From NCBI GenBank assembly GCA_030432695.1, contig JAUILN010000006.1:496001-560000 (forward strand): DNA of 64,000 nt, written 5' to 3'. The position numbers and the translations under genes are program-made. The stretch's first letter is position 1; each line of letters starts with the position of its first letter. The notes under the pieces were generated by a model that did not search any database, was not told the DNA's origin, and saw only the letters and a program-made list of their open reading frames with translations. This document shows, piece by piece, positions 25,261 through 35,616 of this stretch. This stretch comes from a bacterium (GTDB lineage: Bacteria > Planctomycetota > UBA1135 > UBA2386).

Positions 25261-28200
25261 ATGGATAACCTGAGTCAGAATTCCAAAATCGGCCGATTCG
25301 AGATCCGCAGCGAGCGCATCCGACTCGGGGCCTTCGGCTGGGCCTACCTGGCGTTCGAGTCGATGACGCAGCGGATGCAGTTCCTGAAGGTCCTGGAGCC
25401 GTTCGAGCGAGTTCCGACCCCTGGTGAACTGGACACCCGACGACTCGTGGATGGTGACTTCTGCCCGTACGAGGTGCACCACGAACAGATCGACGGTCGG
25501 AACGCTGATGTCGTCGTGCACAGCCGATTCAGGATCGGAGTGCCGGTCGCCCCCGAGGCCTCGGTCCATGGAATGCCGGGGCATCACGACTACAAGCCGT
25601 ATCAGAAGGAACTCAGTGCGCGGGGCCCGAGGGAGTGGTATTCCGTCCTGCCGCGTATCGTCCAGCTGACGGAAAGCGCGATCGGTCAGGCGGCCGGAAA
25701 GCCGGTGCTCGTCTGTCCGGCCAATCTGTTTCTCTACTCTCAGAACAAGGACGAGCATGGGCGACCGCAGTTCGACCTTCAGCTGCTCGATGTCGGACTC
25801 GACTACGATGCCGGCGAATTCCAGAACGTGACCGATGAGCGGGGTGATCCTCACGCGCTCGCATATGTTCCGCCCGAGTCGCTCCGTGCGCTGTGGGCAG
25901 GCGTGGACCGCAAGGGCGATCAGGTCGACCCCGCTCGTGAAGCGGTCTACTCGATCGCGATGACGGCCTACTGGCTACTGAGTGGGCCGACCTCTGCGGA
26001 TCGCTCCCTGCCTCCAGGATTGAGCACGGTGGCGGAGATCCGCCGCTCAATGAGCGTGCGCAAGCGGGTGATCGCGCCTTTCGGGGACATCGTCAATCAG
26101 CGGGCCTTGGCTGCGTTCAGCCGGGCGCTGGATCCGGATCCGGCTCGACGGCCAGCCACCGGCAGCGAATTCCTGCAAGAGCTGGCCGCGGTCGAGGACT
26201 GGACGGTTCGAGATCCACGACCGCGTTCCTACTGGGCCACTCTGGGCTGTGTCGCAGCAGCAGTCGTCGCGGGCTTCGCGTGGCTAACCACTTGGTTCTT
26301 CTCGGCTGAGCAGCGGTTCCAGCGGTCGGAGTTGCTCGCCGAACTCCGAGCTGCGCATCGCGCTCGCGGTCATGACGCCCTTGGCAAGGAACTCCAGGAC
26401 GATTGGTTCGCGGGGCTTCAGAGCGACGCGATGTTTCGCGCGCAACGAGCAGCGTTGAGGTTCGGTTCCAGGAGTCTTGCGAGCAGGAATAGTATCGCCG
26501 AGCTCGGGGGGGAGTTGGAGCAGGCCAGGGCGTTGTGCGCGGAGCAGGACTTCCCTGCGGAGGCTGCGATGCTGGGCGTGTTTCGGGCCTTTCTGGAGTG
26601 GGTCTATCCTGAGTCCGGCTCTCCAGACGTGGAGATGATCTCGGAGCTATTGCCCGACGGCGGCAGCGGTGACGATCTCGCCGATCGTTTGAGCATGGCT
26701 CTACGTCGCCTGAGTTCTCGGTCGCAGTTCGAGAGTCCCGAAGAGGCCCAGGCATTCATCAAGAGTCTGACTTCGGATGCCGGGCCCGTGCTCGGTCCGC
26801 GTCGCGTTGCGTCCGAGATCTGGTATGTCCAGCATATTGCCGCGGAGTGTGCCTCGAAGTTGGCTCCACCGTCGACGGACAGGGGGGCGGTTTCCGCGGC
26901 CGAGCATTACCGGGCTGCGGCAACACTGCGCGGAAATGTGTATTCGGATGTCTTCAGCGAAGAGCCTTGGGATGCGCCGCAAAACCCGGCGGCGTGGGGT
27001 GGTTTTCTCCAGGCTGCCCGTGGCGAGGGGCTGCCTCCGAGGGAAATCGTCGACACGCTCGAGCCCATGGTGCGCGGCAGAGATGTGTTGGATGAGCAAC
27101 AGCTCGCCAATGCGCAGGAACTGCGAGGCAGGTGGCTGGGCTCGCTTGGGATAGAGCATTACCAGGCCATCTTGGTGGCCTATTGTGATGCATTCGCTGA
27201 CATGGCGCGAGACGAGCCTGCGCGCTTCAAGGTGTTTGGCGCGCTCGTGGCTCAGATCAGGGATGGCCGATTCTTGGCTCTGGATGTCGACGGATCGGCC
27301 TCGCTCGCGGTCGACACCAAGAAACTGCTCGGCTTCGTCGCGCAGAACGAGCTTGCAAGCCTCATCGCGGGCGCCTCGCCCGACCACGAGGAGATTCAGC
27401 GCGCGTATGTTATTGCCGGCAACCTCATACAGGGTGGGGCGTCGGAACTCGACGAGCGAGCTCGCAGAGAAGTTCATCGCGCTCGGTTCGGTGCCGTATT
27501 CCGGCATCTCGGCAACCCAGACATCTATCCGATAGAGAATCATCGCTCGGAGCTTCGCCGGCTGAATGAAGAAGCCAAGGTATCGTGGTTGGCCGCGACG
27601 GGTCTCGATTCCTCGGTTCTCGAACCGGTGGCTGTCGGCCAGTCGATCCCGCCGGATCGGCTGACAGCGGTCAGGGGCGCACGACCGAATACAGCGCAGG
27701 AACTGTTCGCCCTGCACCGGCGGACCTATCTATTCGCCGAGTCTCCCGGCGACAGGAGGCGACTGGACGCCATGTGGACCGCTCGGGAGTGGTGGTCAGT
27801 CATCGAGAGCATGCGTGGCAAGCCATTCGAGGACGAGGCCGACTTGGTTGATTCCATCTACGCGGAATGGGCCAAGGATGGAAAGAATGGCGGGAGCGAG
27901 CTCGCAGGGCTCTTCGATGAGCGACTTGCTCTCGATGGCGACCGAGCCAGCGAAGTCGCTCTTGCGCGGGCGCAATGGCTGTTCGAGTCGGGGCAATTCG
28001 AGGCGGCGGGTGATCAGCTCGCTAGAGTGGTCGCCGTGAGATTCGGTGATCGCAGGCGGCTGTTGGGGGCGAAGATCGCGCTCGGACGCGTGGACCCGGA
28101 TGACGTGCCGGGTCTGTTGGTTGGAATCGACGCACTGGAGGGGCTGCTCGGTGCGGAATCCGCGGAGGTCAGGTCTGAGGCGGAAGCGCTGTACCAGGAG

Positions 28201-29316
28201 AAGGTCGAAGGGCTGTGTCTTGAGATCGTGAACTCTGCCAAGTCAACGAATTGGTCGCCGCTGACGATCGTCAGCCACCGACCCGAGTATGGTTACGGAC
28301 TGCTGGCGGATGAAAGCCTACGCCCAAGGGTTGCGAGGCACCTGGACAGGATCCTGGTCATGGCCGCCGATCGGCGAGAACCGCAGGCCGTGTCGGCGTC
28401 AAGTCGGATGCTCTGGCTCCGACTGCTTGCCCTCGAGAAGGACTACGACCGGGCCTTGAAAGAGGGGCTGGCACTCGTGGGGATCAGCCGTGGGCCGGAA
28501 GGGCTGAAGACGCGCGTCTCTGGTGAGGCTCCGCTTCAATGGAGGGGCAAAGCTCCCGCCGAGACCAGGGAGCTCCTGACGTTCCTGGCGTCTTTGCTAC
28601 TGCTGAATTCCATGCAGGGCGACCGGCCGCCCAGCACGGAGGCGATCGACGCCGCGAACAAGCTGTTGCCGAGCGACCCTCGCTACGCGATCCTCTATGC
28701 TCGAGCCCTCACCGTGCCGATTCTGGCCGCGCACCCGTACGTCAAGATCTTCGACGCGTCTCGCGGCGGGCTGAATGCAGGTCCGAATCAGCTCGCTGCG
28801 ATCTTGGACGCTGCAAAGCGACTCGAGCCGCTCGTGTCGGCGTCCATCGAGGGAGAACTCGACAAGCAGGAACAGCTCGAGCTGTATTGGCATGCCGGTG
28901 TGCTTTGCTATATCGCCTACACGGACGAGACGACCCGTGCGTCGGATCTCGGCGAGCCTGCATACCACGCTCTTGCCAAGCTGACGGGTTTGATGAGGGC
29001 TGGAACCAAGCCTGGCCCGGATCTTCTTGGAAACCTGGGGCTCTCTGAGCGCATGAAAGTGATCGCGCAGAACAACGAGAACATCGGAGACATTGCAGAT
29101 CCCGCGAGTCAACTCTTCGAACTCTGCGCGAACCTCTACTTGCGACGGATGGCGTCCGCTTGGCGGCTGCTCGGATTGTCCGCGCGGGAGCAGGGCGCCG
29201 CCGAGGACGCGAGCAGGTCGGCGGCGGAGCGGGCCAGGAAGCTGCTGGAGCCAATCGGTCCGTCGGCATTCCAGTTTCTAGACTACCGTTCTGATCTGAT
29301 GACAGAGCTGAAGTAG
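25261..29316 (+). CDS. Membrane-anchored pseudokinase with large extracytoplasmic region
   Basis: This is a 1351-residue protein. Residues about 10-290 have a protein-kinase-like fold. The glycine loop is degenerate (RLGAFGWAYLAFE). FLKVLEP keeps a possible ATP-binding lysine. The catalytic HRD is lost (VLVCPANLFLYSQ), and DFG reads LLDVGLDY near residue 178. PPESLRALW and AVYSIAMTAYWLLSG match the APE and helix-F regions. A transmembrane helix lies near 323-347 (YWATLGCVAAAVVAGFAW). About 1000 residues of alpha-helical, TPR-like but undefined sequence follow, with pieces such as SLASRNSIAELGGELEQARAL. It is probably a sensor or scaffold rather than an active kinase. Genes on both sides encode envelope proteins. 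Confidence 0.75.
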   Translation: MDNLSQNSKIGRFEIRSERIRLGAFGWAYLAFESMTQRMQFLKVLEPFERVPTPGELDTRRLVDGDFCPYEVHHEQIDGRNADVVVHSRFRIGVPVAPEASVHGMPGHHDYKPYQKELSARGPREWYSVLPRIVQLTESAIGQAAGKPVLVCPANLFLYSQNKDEHGRPQFDLQLLDVGLDYDAGEFQNVTDERGDPHALAYVPPESLRALWAGVDRKGDQVDPAREAVYSIAMTAYWLLSGPTSADRSLPPGLSTVAEIRRSMSVRKRVIAPFGDIVNQRALAAFSRALDPDPARRPATGSEFLQELAAVEDWTVRDPRPRSYWATLGCVAAAVVAGFAWLTTWFFSAEQRFQRSELLAELRAAHRARGHDALGKELQDDWFAGLQSDAMFRAQRAALRFGSRSLASRNSIAELGGELEQARALCAEQDFPAEAAMLGVFRAFLEWVYPESGSPDVEMISELLPDGGSGDDLADRLSMALRRLSSRSQFESPEEAQAFIKSLTSDAGPVLGPRRVASEIWYVQHIAAECASKLAPPSTDRGAVSAAEHYRAAATLRGNVYSDVFSEEPWDAPQNPAAWGGFLQAARGEGLPPREIVDTLEPMVRGRDVLDEQQLANAQELRGRWLGSLGIEHYQAILVAYCDAFADMARDEPARFKVFGALVAQIRDGRFLALDVDGSASLAVDTKKLLGFVAQNELASLIAGASPDHEEIQRAYVIAGNLIQGGASELDERARREVHRARFGAVFRHLGNPDIYPIENHRSELRRLNEEAKVSWLAATGLDSSVLEPVAVGQSIPPDRLTAVRGARPNTAQELFALHRRTYLFAESPGDRRRLDAMWTAREWWSVIESMRGKPFEDEADLVDSIYAEWAKDGKNGGSELAGLFDERLALDGDRASEVALARAQWLFESGQFEAAGDQLARVVAVRFGDRRRLLGAKIALGRVDPDDVPGLLVGIDALEGLLGAESAEVRSEAEALYQEKVEGLCLEIVNSAKSTNWSPLTIVSHRPEYGYGLLADESLRPRVARHLDRILVMAADRREPQAVSASSRMLWLRLLALEKDYDRALKEGLALVGISRGPEGLKTRVSGEAPLQWRGKAPAETRELLTFLASLLLLNSMQGDRPPSTEAIDAANKLLPSDPRYAILYARALTVPILAAHPYVKIFDASRGGLNAGPNQLAAILDAAKRLEPLVSASIEGELDKQEQLELYWHAGVLCYIAYTDETTRASDLGEPAYHALAKLTGLMRAGTKPGPDLLGNLGLSERMKVIAQNNENIGDIADPASQLFELCANLYLRRMASAWRLLGLSAREQGAAEDASRSAAERARKLLEPIGPSAFQFLDYRSDLMTELK

Positions 29317-29425
29317 TAGTTCCCAGGGGGCATGGCGGCTCAACCCACTTCGGTTGCCTGGTGACGCTTGTTCGAGCGCCGGGCTACCTTCGATGAGTAG
29401 TTCCAGAGATGATCGATAGAATCCC

Positions 29426-30715
29426 ATGAAGAATTCAGCGAACCGACACTTCTCGTCCTTCTTCGCCGTGGTCGTACTCGGGCTGCTGTGCGTCGCGTGC
29501 GGCGGGCCCCAGCAATCCGTTGCCGGGGGCAAGGTCTCCGGCATCGTGACACTCATCGTGCCGCAGTCCGAGGACGAAGATCAGCTACTGGAGTCCCTCC
29601 GGAAGCTCCTGCGGGCCGAAGATCCGAAGCACAGCCTCCAGCAGATCACCGATCGTGCGGAGCTGGACGTGGTTCGGGAGCTTTCCTACGACTGGATCGA
29701 CGAGGGCAAGCGTGTTCCTTGCCAGGCGCAACTCTTGATCCGGTCTCGGAACCGGCTCCAGAGGTTCGATGTCCTCGACGCCGGACGTACGGTGCCCGAC
29801 CGAAGCATGCGGGAGCGACTCGATGACCGTGGGCTTCTTCCGAAGGAAGGGGGGGGAGTCTATCTGGTTGCAACGGCGCCAGGAGCGGAGGCCGGCAATC
29901 CCGCCCCCGAGAAGTTGCGGCTGCCCTGGAACGAATACGAAGATGGTCAGGACTACGTCTACTCGGCGCATATTCGCGGAGATGTTCGCGCCGGGGGCGA
30001 AGTCGTGACGTCGCTGATCATGAACAATCTCGCGCCGAAACTCACGATCCGAACGCAGGAAGAAGGTCAAAGCGGCCTCAGTCAGCGCGAGATTCGCGTT
30101 GAGTGGGTAGATTACAGCGATGACAATGCGCGTGATCTCCCGAACATGAACATGTATCCGCGGGAGAGCGTGCTCTATACAATGCCAGACCTGAATCGCT
30201 TTCTGGTGTTTCGTCTCACGAGCATGGATCGCCGTGCATACGGCCGCGCCTACGTGGCGATCACTGACGGCTCGGTGCCGGGCATAGGCAGTGATCGGGC
30301 CTTGGTTGTCCAGGATGATACGGTCCGGGAGTTCGCGTCCTACCAGGACCTCAAGTTGGTCAATGTCTTCTTTGCGGAGAAGACCTCGATCGTTCCGCCG
30401 GAACTCTCCCTCCCGGTGGAATATCCACAGCCTGCACGGGTGACCTCTTCGACTCAGCCGACTTCCTATGTCGCGCTGACCCGGGATGCGGAGGTGCCCG
30501 AGCGTGCGATGAAGACCGTGGGTAATACAACGGCCCAGTTCACTTTTGGAAAAGTCGCTGGGAACGAATGGGAAGTGCGGAATCGTGAGATCGACGTGAT
30601 CTTGCCGGAAGAGCGTCCGGAGAACGTCTACATCATCACGCTCACCCAGACTCCGGAAGGTGCATCCGAGCGGAAGGTCATCGAGATTCCGGTTCCCGCG
30701 GCGGACGATCGCTGA
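29426..30715 (+). CDS. Lipoprotein of unknown function
   Basis: This is a 429-residue protein with a clear lipoprotein signal (FFAVVVLGLLCVAC, then GGPQQ). The mature part is mixed alpha/beta without motifs I know. A strand-rich middle (DYVYSAHIRGDVRAGGEVVTSLIM, LTIRTQEEGQSGL) and a C-terminal beta section (NVYIITLTQTP) suggest beta-sandwich domains. It follows the membrane pseudokinase gene by about 110 bases and precedes the dynamin-like GTPase gene. It may be a periplasmic partner of the pseudokinase's outer region. No family assignment is possible from sequence alone. Confidence 0.7.
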   Translation: MKNSANRHFSSFFAVVVLGLLCVACGGPQQSVAGGKVSGIVTLIVPQSEDEDQLLESLRKLLRAEDPKHSLQQITDRAELDVVRELSYDWIDEGKRVPCQAQLLIRSRNRLQRFDVLDAGRTVPDRSMRERLDDRGLLPKEGGGVYLVATAPGAEAGNPAPEKLRLPWNEYEDGQDYVYSAHIRGDVRAGGEVVTSLIMNNLAPKLTIRTQEEGQSGLSQREIRVEWVDYSDDNARDLPNMNMYPRESVLYTMPDLNRFLVFRLTSMDRRAYGRAYVAITDGSVPGIGSDRALVVQDDTVREFASYQDLKLVNVFFAEKTSIVPPELSLPVEYPQPARVTSSTQPTSYVALTRDAEVPERAMKTVGNTTAQFTFGKVAGNEWEVRNREIDVILPEERPENVYIITLTQTPEGASERKVIEIPVPAADDR

Positions 30716-30976
30716 GAGGCCGGGCTCGGAGACTCGAACCAAATCCGGTGCGAATTCGTTCCCGTCCTTGAATCGACCTGGTGATCGCGGTGGGATCGCT
30801 TCTGGCCGTTTGGAGCGACCAAGGCTTCTCGCGTTGTGCGGTCACTATCGGCCGCGAACCAGGGTTTCATTGCCACGGAGAGCCGATTCTCTCGTTGCAA
30901 GGGGCGGCCGCCCCCGTGGCGTGGCCCCTTTCGTCGGTGCTTGCAGATCTCGAACATCACGTCCCCTACCACACTC

Positions 30977-33208
30977 ATGAAATACGACGAGATCGTCAGC
31001 CGCTTCAGCGCCGGCCAGCAGGCAGCGAGTGAGCTCTCTCAGGCGCTGGCGACTGCGCTGCAGAACTCCGAACTCTTCGGAGGTGACGCCTGCGAGATCA
31101 ATGAACACAAGGACCGGCTGCGAGAGATCTTGCACGGTCTGCAGAGCGAATTGGAGGAGCCGACCTACCGGATCGCGGTCGTTGGCGGCTTCAGTGGCGG
31201 CAAGTCGACATTGATCAACGAGCTGTTGGGAGTGGAGCTCCTATCGGAGAACGTGAATCCCACCACTGCCAACGTCACGGTGATCCGGAAGGCGAAGGCT
31301 GGCGCCGAGCAGAAGATGATTCTGCGCTACATGGAGCAGGATCAGTTCGAGCGCTACACGCGGGAGGGTTGTGGCGTCATCGAGCTAGACTACGACAGTG
31401 ATGTGACCGCGCTGCTCGCCTCGGCTTCCTCGAAGTTGGACAAGTTCCGGGCATTGGTCGACGATCCCATCCATGGTGGACGCGGGATTCACGACAAGAT
31501 CAGGCAGGTGGAAGATCTGATCGAGTTGCTCTCGGGCTACAAGCAGAACCAGTCGTTGATCGGAACCAAGGAGGAGCGAACCCTTGATGCCAACCTGCTC
31601 AACGAGTGGACGGCAAAGGCTGCGGACAAGACCAATGGGGAGTTGGCGCTGATCCGCGAGGTCGAGCTACGGATCCACAGCGACTTCCTTGACGACTATA
31701 CCGCTCTGGTCGACCTGCCGGGTACCGATTCGACGCGACTGCGGGACACCCGGATCGCCTACGACTATATCCCGACCGTAGATGCGGTCATTGTTGCCTC
31801 GATGGTGAAGAGACCGTTTGCCGACGAGGATATGGCTGTGATGCAGCTGCTGCGCGCTCAGAAAGCCAGTATCCAGAACAAGCTGTTCTTCGTGCTGTCG
31901 CAGATGGACATGTTGAACTCGGGCGAGCGTAAGCAGCTCGACCAGACATACAAGACCGCACTACGCAACCTGAATGAGTCCTTCCGGCTAGGCAATCCTG
32001 ACTACTTCTTCCTTACCTCGGCGTATGTCGCGCGGGCGATCCGCTACCGATCGGCGTCGACGGGAGAGGCCGTATCGGGTGATACAGCTGATGCGCTCCG
32101 AGGGTATCGGGAGCAGGCGGATGCCTTCCGGCATGGCGGAGATTTGGAGTATCCGGAGGGCGTGCGGGAGCTGATGCGGTCCTACTACAAGGACGGCGGT
32201 GGATTGACCGCGTTGCGGACCGCGCTCATGGAGCACTTTCGCGAACGCAGCATGCAAGACAAGATTCGGGATGCCGCAGCCCGCTTGAAGGCGGTTCACT
32301 CCCAGCTTGACAGGGTCGTGGCTCCCGTATTCGCTTCGGTTCGCAATGAGCGTGAAACCGTTCGTGAGCGTGCCATGATGCTTGCGCTCGACATGTCCCG
32401 GGACTGTGAGCGCTACGTCGCCGAGACCCTCCGAAGCGGGGTTCTGTTCGAAGATCTCTCGGTGAGCAATTGTGCCAATCTGTTCCGGGAGCATGTGACC
32501 GATCGGATCGCGGACGCGATTGCAATCGTTGTCCAGGAGTTCCCATTCAAGCGCTTGCTCGGTGGCGAGCCGCACATAGTCGCGGATCTGCCGCGGCGGG
32601 TCGGGGACGCGATTCAAGAGCGGTTCTTCGAGTTGCTCGAGAGTTTCCTCGATGCCGCGGTCTACAGCCCGGTGAACCGTCGAATCAACGACGTGTCGAT
32701 CGAACCGTCCAAGGACCGGGGTAGCCTCAATGCGAGTGCTCACCAGCTCTTCCGTGAGGGATCCCGGCCCCTGAGGGATTTCGAGCATGCCAACGTCGAT
32801 TACCAATCGACTACGTCAATATGTCTGAGGGCCCGAGCGGCCGAGGACATTCGGGGATTCTACGGCCAGGGACCGACCCTCGCCTATGGGCAGGGCGGCG
32901 ACCTCCATGACACCGTCCTGGAAGAGTTCAAATCCGAACTTCGGGAGCACTTCACGTTCCAATACAACAGTCTGGCTGAAGGAATGCGGAGTCGGACCAG
33001 AGATTATGTGATCTACTGTCTCCAGCTCTTCGAGAAGCGGTTGCTTGATGTGTTTCCGCTCAACAAGTACATCCACGAACCTGAGGGCGTTGTGGATGTG
33101 GAGCGGCTGATTCCCGGGGTCTCATCGAGTGGGGCTGAAGTCCTGGAGCAGCTCGATGGACGGCTGCGTGGCGCGCTGTCACACGTCGAGCAGATGACGC
33201 GCGACTGA
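30977..33208 (+). CDS. Dynamin-like large GTPase
   Basis: This is a 743-residue protein. The ATG at 30977 (MKYDEIVSRF) was chosen because the upstream extension is Arg/Pro-rich and unlike the family. The P-loop GGFSGGKST is at residues 70-78, a conserved Thr region (NPTTANVTV) follows, G3 is DLPGTDS near 246, and G4 is the variant SQMD near 308. The remaining about 430 residues are helical, as in bacterial dynamin-like proteins (BDLP, CrfC and LeoA types). No transmembrane segment is evident, so any membrane binding would be peripheral. It sits 14 bases before an Hsp70-family gene, so the two are co-translated. A role in membrane remodelling or assembly control during stress is likely. Confidence 0.85.
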   Translation: MKYDEIVSRFSAGQQAASELSQALATALQNSELFGGDACEINEHKDRLREILHGLQSELEEPTYRIAVVGGFSGGKSTLINELLGVELLSENVNPTTANVTVIRKAKAGAEQKMILRYMEQDQFERYTREGCGVIELDYDSDVTALLASASSKLDKFRALVDDPIHGGRGIHDKIRQVEDLIELLSGYKQNQSLIGTKEERTLDANLLNEWTAKAADKTNGELALIREVELRIHSDFLDDYTALVDLPGTDSTRLRDTRIAYDYIPTVDAVIVASMVKRPFADEDMAVMQLLRAQKASIQNKLFFVLSQMDMLNSGERKQLDQTYKTALRNLNESFRLGNPDYFFLTSAYVARAIRYRSASTGEAVSGDTADALRGYREQADAFRHGGDLEYPEGVRELMRSYYKDGGGLTALRTALMEHFRERSMQDKIRDAAARLKAVHSQLDRVVAPVFASVRNERETVRERAMMLALDMSRDCERYVAETLRSGVLFEDLSVSNCANLFREHVTDRIADAIAIVVQEFPFKRLLGGEPHIVADLPRRVGDAIQERFFELLESFLDAAVYSPVNRRINDVSIEPSKDRGSLNASAHQLFREGSRPLRDFEHANVDYQSTTSICLRARAAEDIRGFYGQGPTLAYGQGGDLHDTVLEEFKSELREHFTFQYNSLAEGMRSRTRDYVIYCLQLFEKRLLDVFPLNKYIHEPEGVVDVERLIPGVSSSGAEVLEQLDGRLRGALSHVEQMTRD

Positions 33209-33222
33209 GTGATGAGGATCAA

Positions 33223-35616
33223 ATGAGCTTCTCCATCGAACCAGAGTCGATCTTCCTCGAAGAGTATCGGGTCGCGACCAGGAACCATCGAGCACAGGTC
33301 TTCGAGATCCTTGCGTCCAACCAATCCGCTTTCCATACGTTGGTGGAATTCCGGGTTGACGTGCCTTGGTTGCATATCGACTATGGCATGCCCGAGTCCT
33401 TTCTGCGTGTGCCTCCGCGCGGGTCCGCGCCTTTCCGGCTGATCGTCGACGACGCTAGCCCGGATTTTCCGGAGCACGGGCCTGTCAATCTGCGGGTCGG
33501 CCTTCACTGCACTGCGGAGGGTTGGGATGGCGCGCCCTGGAGCATGGCGCTGTCTCTCTGTTTCGAGAGCATTGAGCAGGCCCCCGAATATCAGGGTGTA
33601 TTCGCTATCGACTTCGGTACGACCAATTCGAGCTGCGCCGTTATCGATCCAGATGCTGACCATTCGCGTTCGGTGCCTCTGGAGGCGGGCGGGTCTTCCG
33701 TTGCGTCCCTGATCTTCTTCGAGAGTGTCCAGCCGGCTGATAATCCTGCCTACCACATCGGTTCGGATGCTGCCGTGCAGATCAAGAGCCAAATGCCGCG
33801 GAGCGATCGCTATATCTACAGCGCCAAGCGAAGTCTGGGGACCGACGCGATCCACACGATCAAGGATCTCTCGGATGACCAGTTCGTTCAATATTCGTAT
33901 GATGACATCTGTCGATTCATCATCGAGCGTCTGATTCAGATCGCCGAAGAGCGGCTGAATGGCCGGACGATCAAGCGAGTGGTTGCGACATATCCGACAA
34001 TGTTTTCGCAATCGCGGGTGGAGGCTCTGCGACGCATTTTCGTCGAATACCTCGGCTTCGAGGAGCACGATGTGCGTACTGAACTCGACGAGGCGAGTGC
34101 GGCGGCGTTGTGGTTCCTCCAGCGGCAGATCGACGAGACTTTCCGAGGGAACGTCAGTCATTTCGCAAGGGCCTATGCCGAGGACTCGGCGATCCTGGCC
34201 TACGACTTCGGCGGCGGAACGATCGATACGTCTGTTGTAAAGGTGCATGTCGAAGACCACGGCGAGTCCGTAGGGGTGGGGGCGCGCTATGAGATCGAGG
34301 TTGTCGTTCTCGGTGGAACTGGGGATCCGCTCTACGGTGGCGACAATGTGACTCTCGAGGTGTTCAAGTTGCTCAAATGGCGTATTGCACGCCAGATCGC
34401 TACGCAAAATCCCGACGCCGACGTTGCGAGTGTCGATGCCGAGCATGAGGGGCTGGCGGATCAGATCGAGCGGGCTCGCGAAAGGCTGCGCGATATAGAT
34501 TACGCGGCGAGGATCGATACGGCGATCCAGACGGGAGGAAGCTTGGGTGACGATGTCTTGGAAGACACGATCGACCTGTTGGTTCCCACCAAGTTCGCGG
34601 GTCGCAAGGGCGCGTTGGCGCAGGACGCCCGCGAGCGATTCAATCTGCTCTGGACAATCGCCGAGGATCTGAAGAAGAAGCTGAGTCAGAAGGCCGCGAA
34701 GTCCATGGGGGGGAACGCTTCTGTGGAGTTCGAGCTCCCTACAGACTTCAACCGGTGGATCGACTGGGGGCGGGTGCCGCTGGGGTCGGACGTTTCGGTG
34801 TCGATGGAGGAACTCGATAGGCGTATCGAGTCTCCCATTCGCCGGACGATTGACCAAGCCCACGGACTGTTCAATGACATCGCGATGCGGAACCGAGCGC
34901 CCAACTCGTTGCACGCCGTATTGCTTGCTGGGCAGTCGTCCCACCTCCCTGTTGTCCGTCGCATGATGGAGAACCGGTTCGGCCGAGACAAGATCCACTT
35001 CGAGGCAGAGTTCGCCAAGTCCTCGGTAGCGATGGGGGCCTGTCTAGCTGAGAACCTCGAGCGTGGCGCGGCCAGCTACCGCTTCAAGGTGAAGACGCTG
35101 GTGGACGCCGTGCCATACGAGGTCGGCTACAAGATCGCGGGCAAGGGAATCGAGCAGCTGTTCGAGCTCGGTGCCCCCCTGCCGCAGTCGAAAAGGATTC
35201 CTGAGTTTGACGGACAGGAGTTGCGGCTCTTGTCCAATACAGGGCTGGAGGACGAGCCTGTGTATCTGGGGAAATTCGACTTCACCCGAAACCCTGCAGC
35301 AAGTAGGCGACGGCGCGGAGTGCCGACAGAGACTCGTCCTCAGCCGCCCGTCGAGACCAGCAGCGGGCAATCTCGGGCCGGGCCACCTCCGGCCGGTCCG
35401 CCGAGCGCGGGGGGCGGGCAGCAGCGGTCAGGGTCTGGGCTGTCGGGGCGTGTCGGGCGCGAGACACAGCGTGCGACCGTCACCGTGCATTTCCGAGAGG
35501 ACCGCAGTCTGGTTGCCGAACGGAATGGTCAGGAGTATCCCCTGCTCACTGACTCTGGATCGGGTTCCGGCAAGCGTGAGATTCCCAGCGCGATCTTCCT
35601 TTCGGGTCGCTACTGA
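33223..35616 (+). CDS. Hsp70-family ATPase with N-terminal beta domain and AGPPP tail
   Basis: This is a 797-residue protein. Residues 1-120 form a beta-sandwich-like domain (FHTLVEFRVDVPWLHIDY, APFRLIVDDASPDFPEHGP). The Hsp70/actin ATPase follows, with FAIDFGTTNSSCAV at about 127, AYDFGGGTIDTSVV at about 329 and the adenosine motif VLLAGQSSHLPVVRRMM at about 566. The substrate-binding part is short and diverged. The tail (about 690-760) is disordered and has RAGPPPAGPPSAG, like the AGPPP motifs in the protein encoded at 21950-24322. A final strand-rich segment (TVTVHFREDRSLVAERNGQEY) closes the protein. It is likely an ATP-driven chaperone or client-recruiting switch working with the GTPase encoded 14 bases upstream. 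Confidence 0.85.
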   Translation: MSFSIEPESIFLEEYRVATRNHRAQVFEILASNQSAFHTLVEFRVDVPWLHIDYGMPESFLRVPPRGSAPFRLIVDDASPDFPEHGPVNLRVGLHCTAEGWDGAPWSMALSLCFESIEQAPEYQGVFAIDFGTTNSSCAVIDPDADHSRSVPLEAGGSSVASLIFFESVQPADNPAYHIGSDAAVQIKSQMPRSDRYIYSAKRSLGTDAIHTIKDLSDDQFVQYSYDDICRFIIERLIQIAEERLNGRTIKRVVATYPTMFSQSRVEALRRIFVEYLGFEEHDVRTELDEASAAALWFLQRQIDETFRGNVSHFARAYAEDSAILAYDFGGGTIDTSVVKVHVEDHGESVGVGARYEIEVVVLGGTGDPLYGGDNVTLEVFKLLKWRIARQIATQNPDADVASVDAEHEGLADQIERARERLRDIDYAARIDTAIQTGGSLGDDVLEDTIDLLVPTKFAGRKGALAQDARERFNLLWTIAEDLKKKLSQKAAKSMGGNASVEFELPTDFNRWIDWGRVPLGSDVSVSMEELDRRIESPIRRTIDQAHGLFNDIAMRNRAPNSLHAVLLAGQSSHLPVVRRMMENRFGRDKIHFEAEFAKSSVAMGACLAENLERGAASYRFKVKTLVDAVPYEVGYKIAGKGIEQLFELGAPLPQSKRIPEFDGQELRLLSNTGLEDEPVYLGKFDFTRNPAASRRRRGVPTETRPQPPVETSSGQSRAGPPPAGPPSAGGGQQRSGSGLSGRVGRETQRATVTVHFREDRSLVAERNGQEYPLLTDSGSGSGKREIPSAIFLSGRY

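Noticed and set aside
24429..25268. A 279-codon plus-strand frame in the large gap
   Set aside because: Composition is Arg/Ser/Pro-rich, and there is no ribosome binding site or homology motif. It is reported only as a gap with possible decayed sequence.
33013..34998. A 661-codon minus-strand open frame
   Set aside because: It lies fully opposite the GTPase end and the Hsp70 gene and has no recognisable domain.
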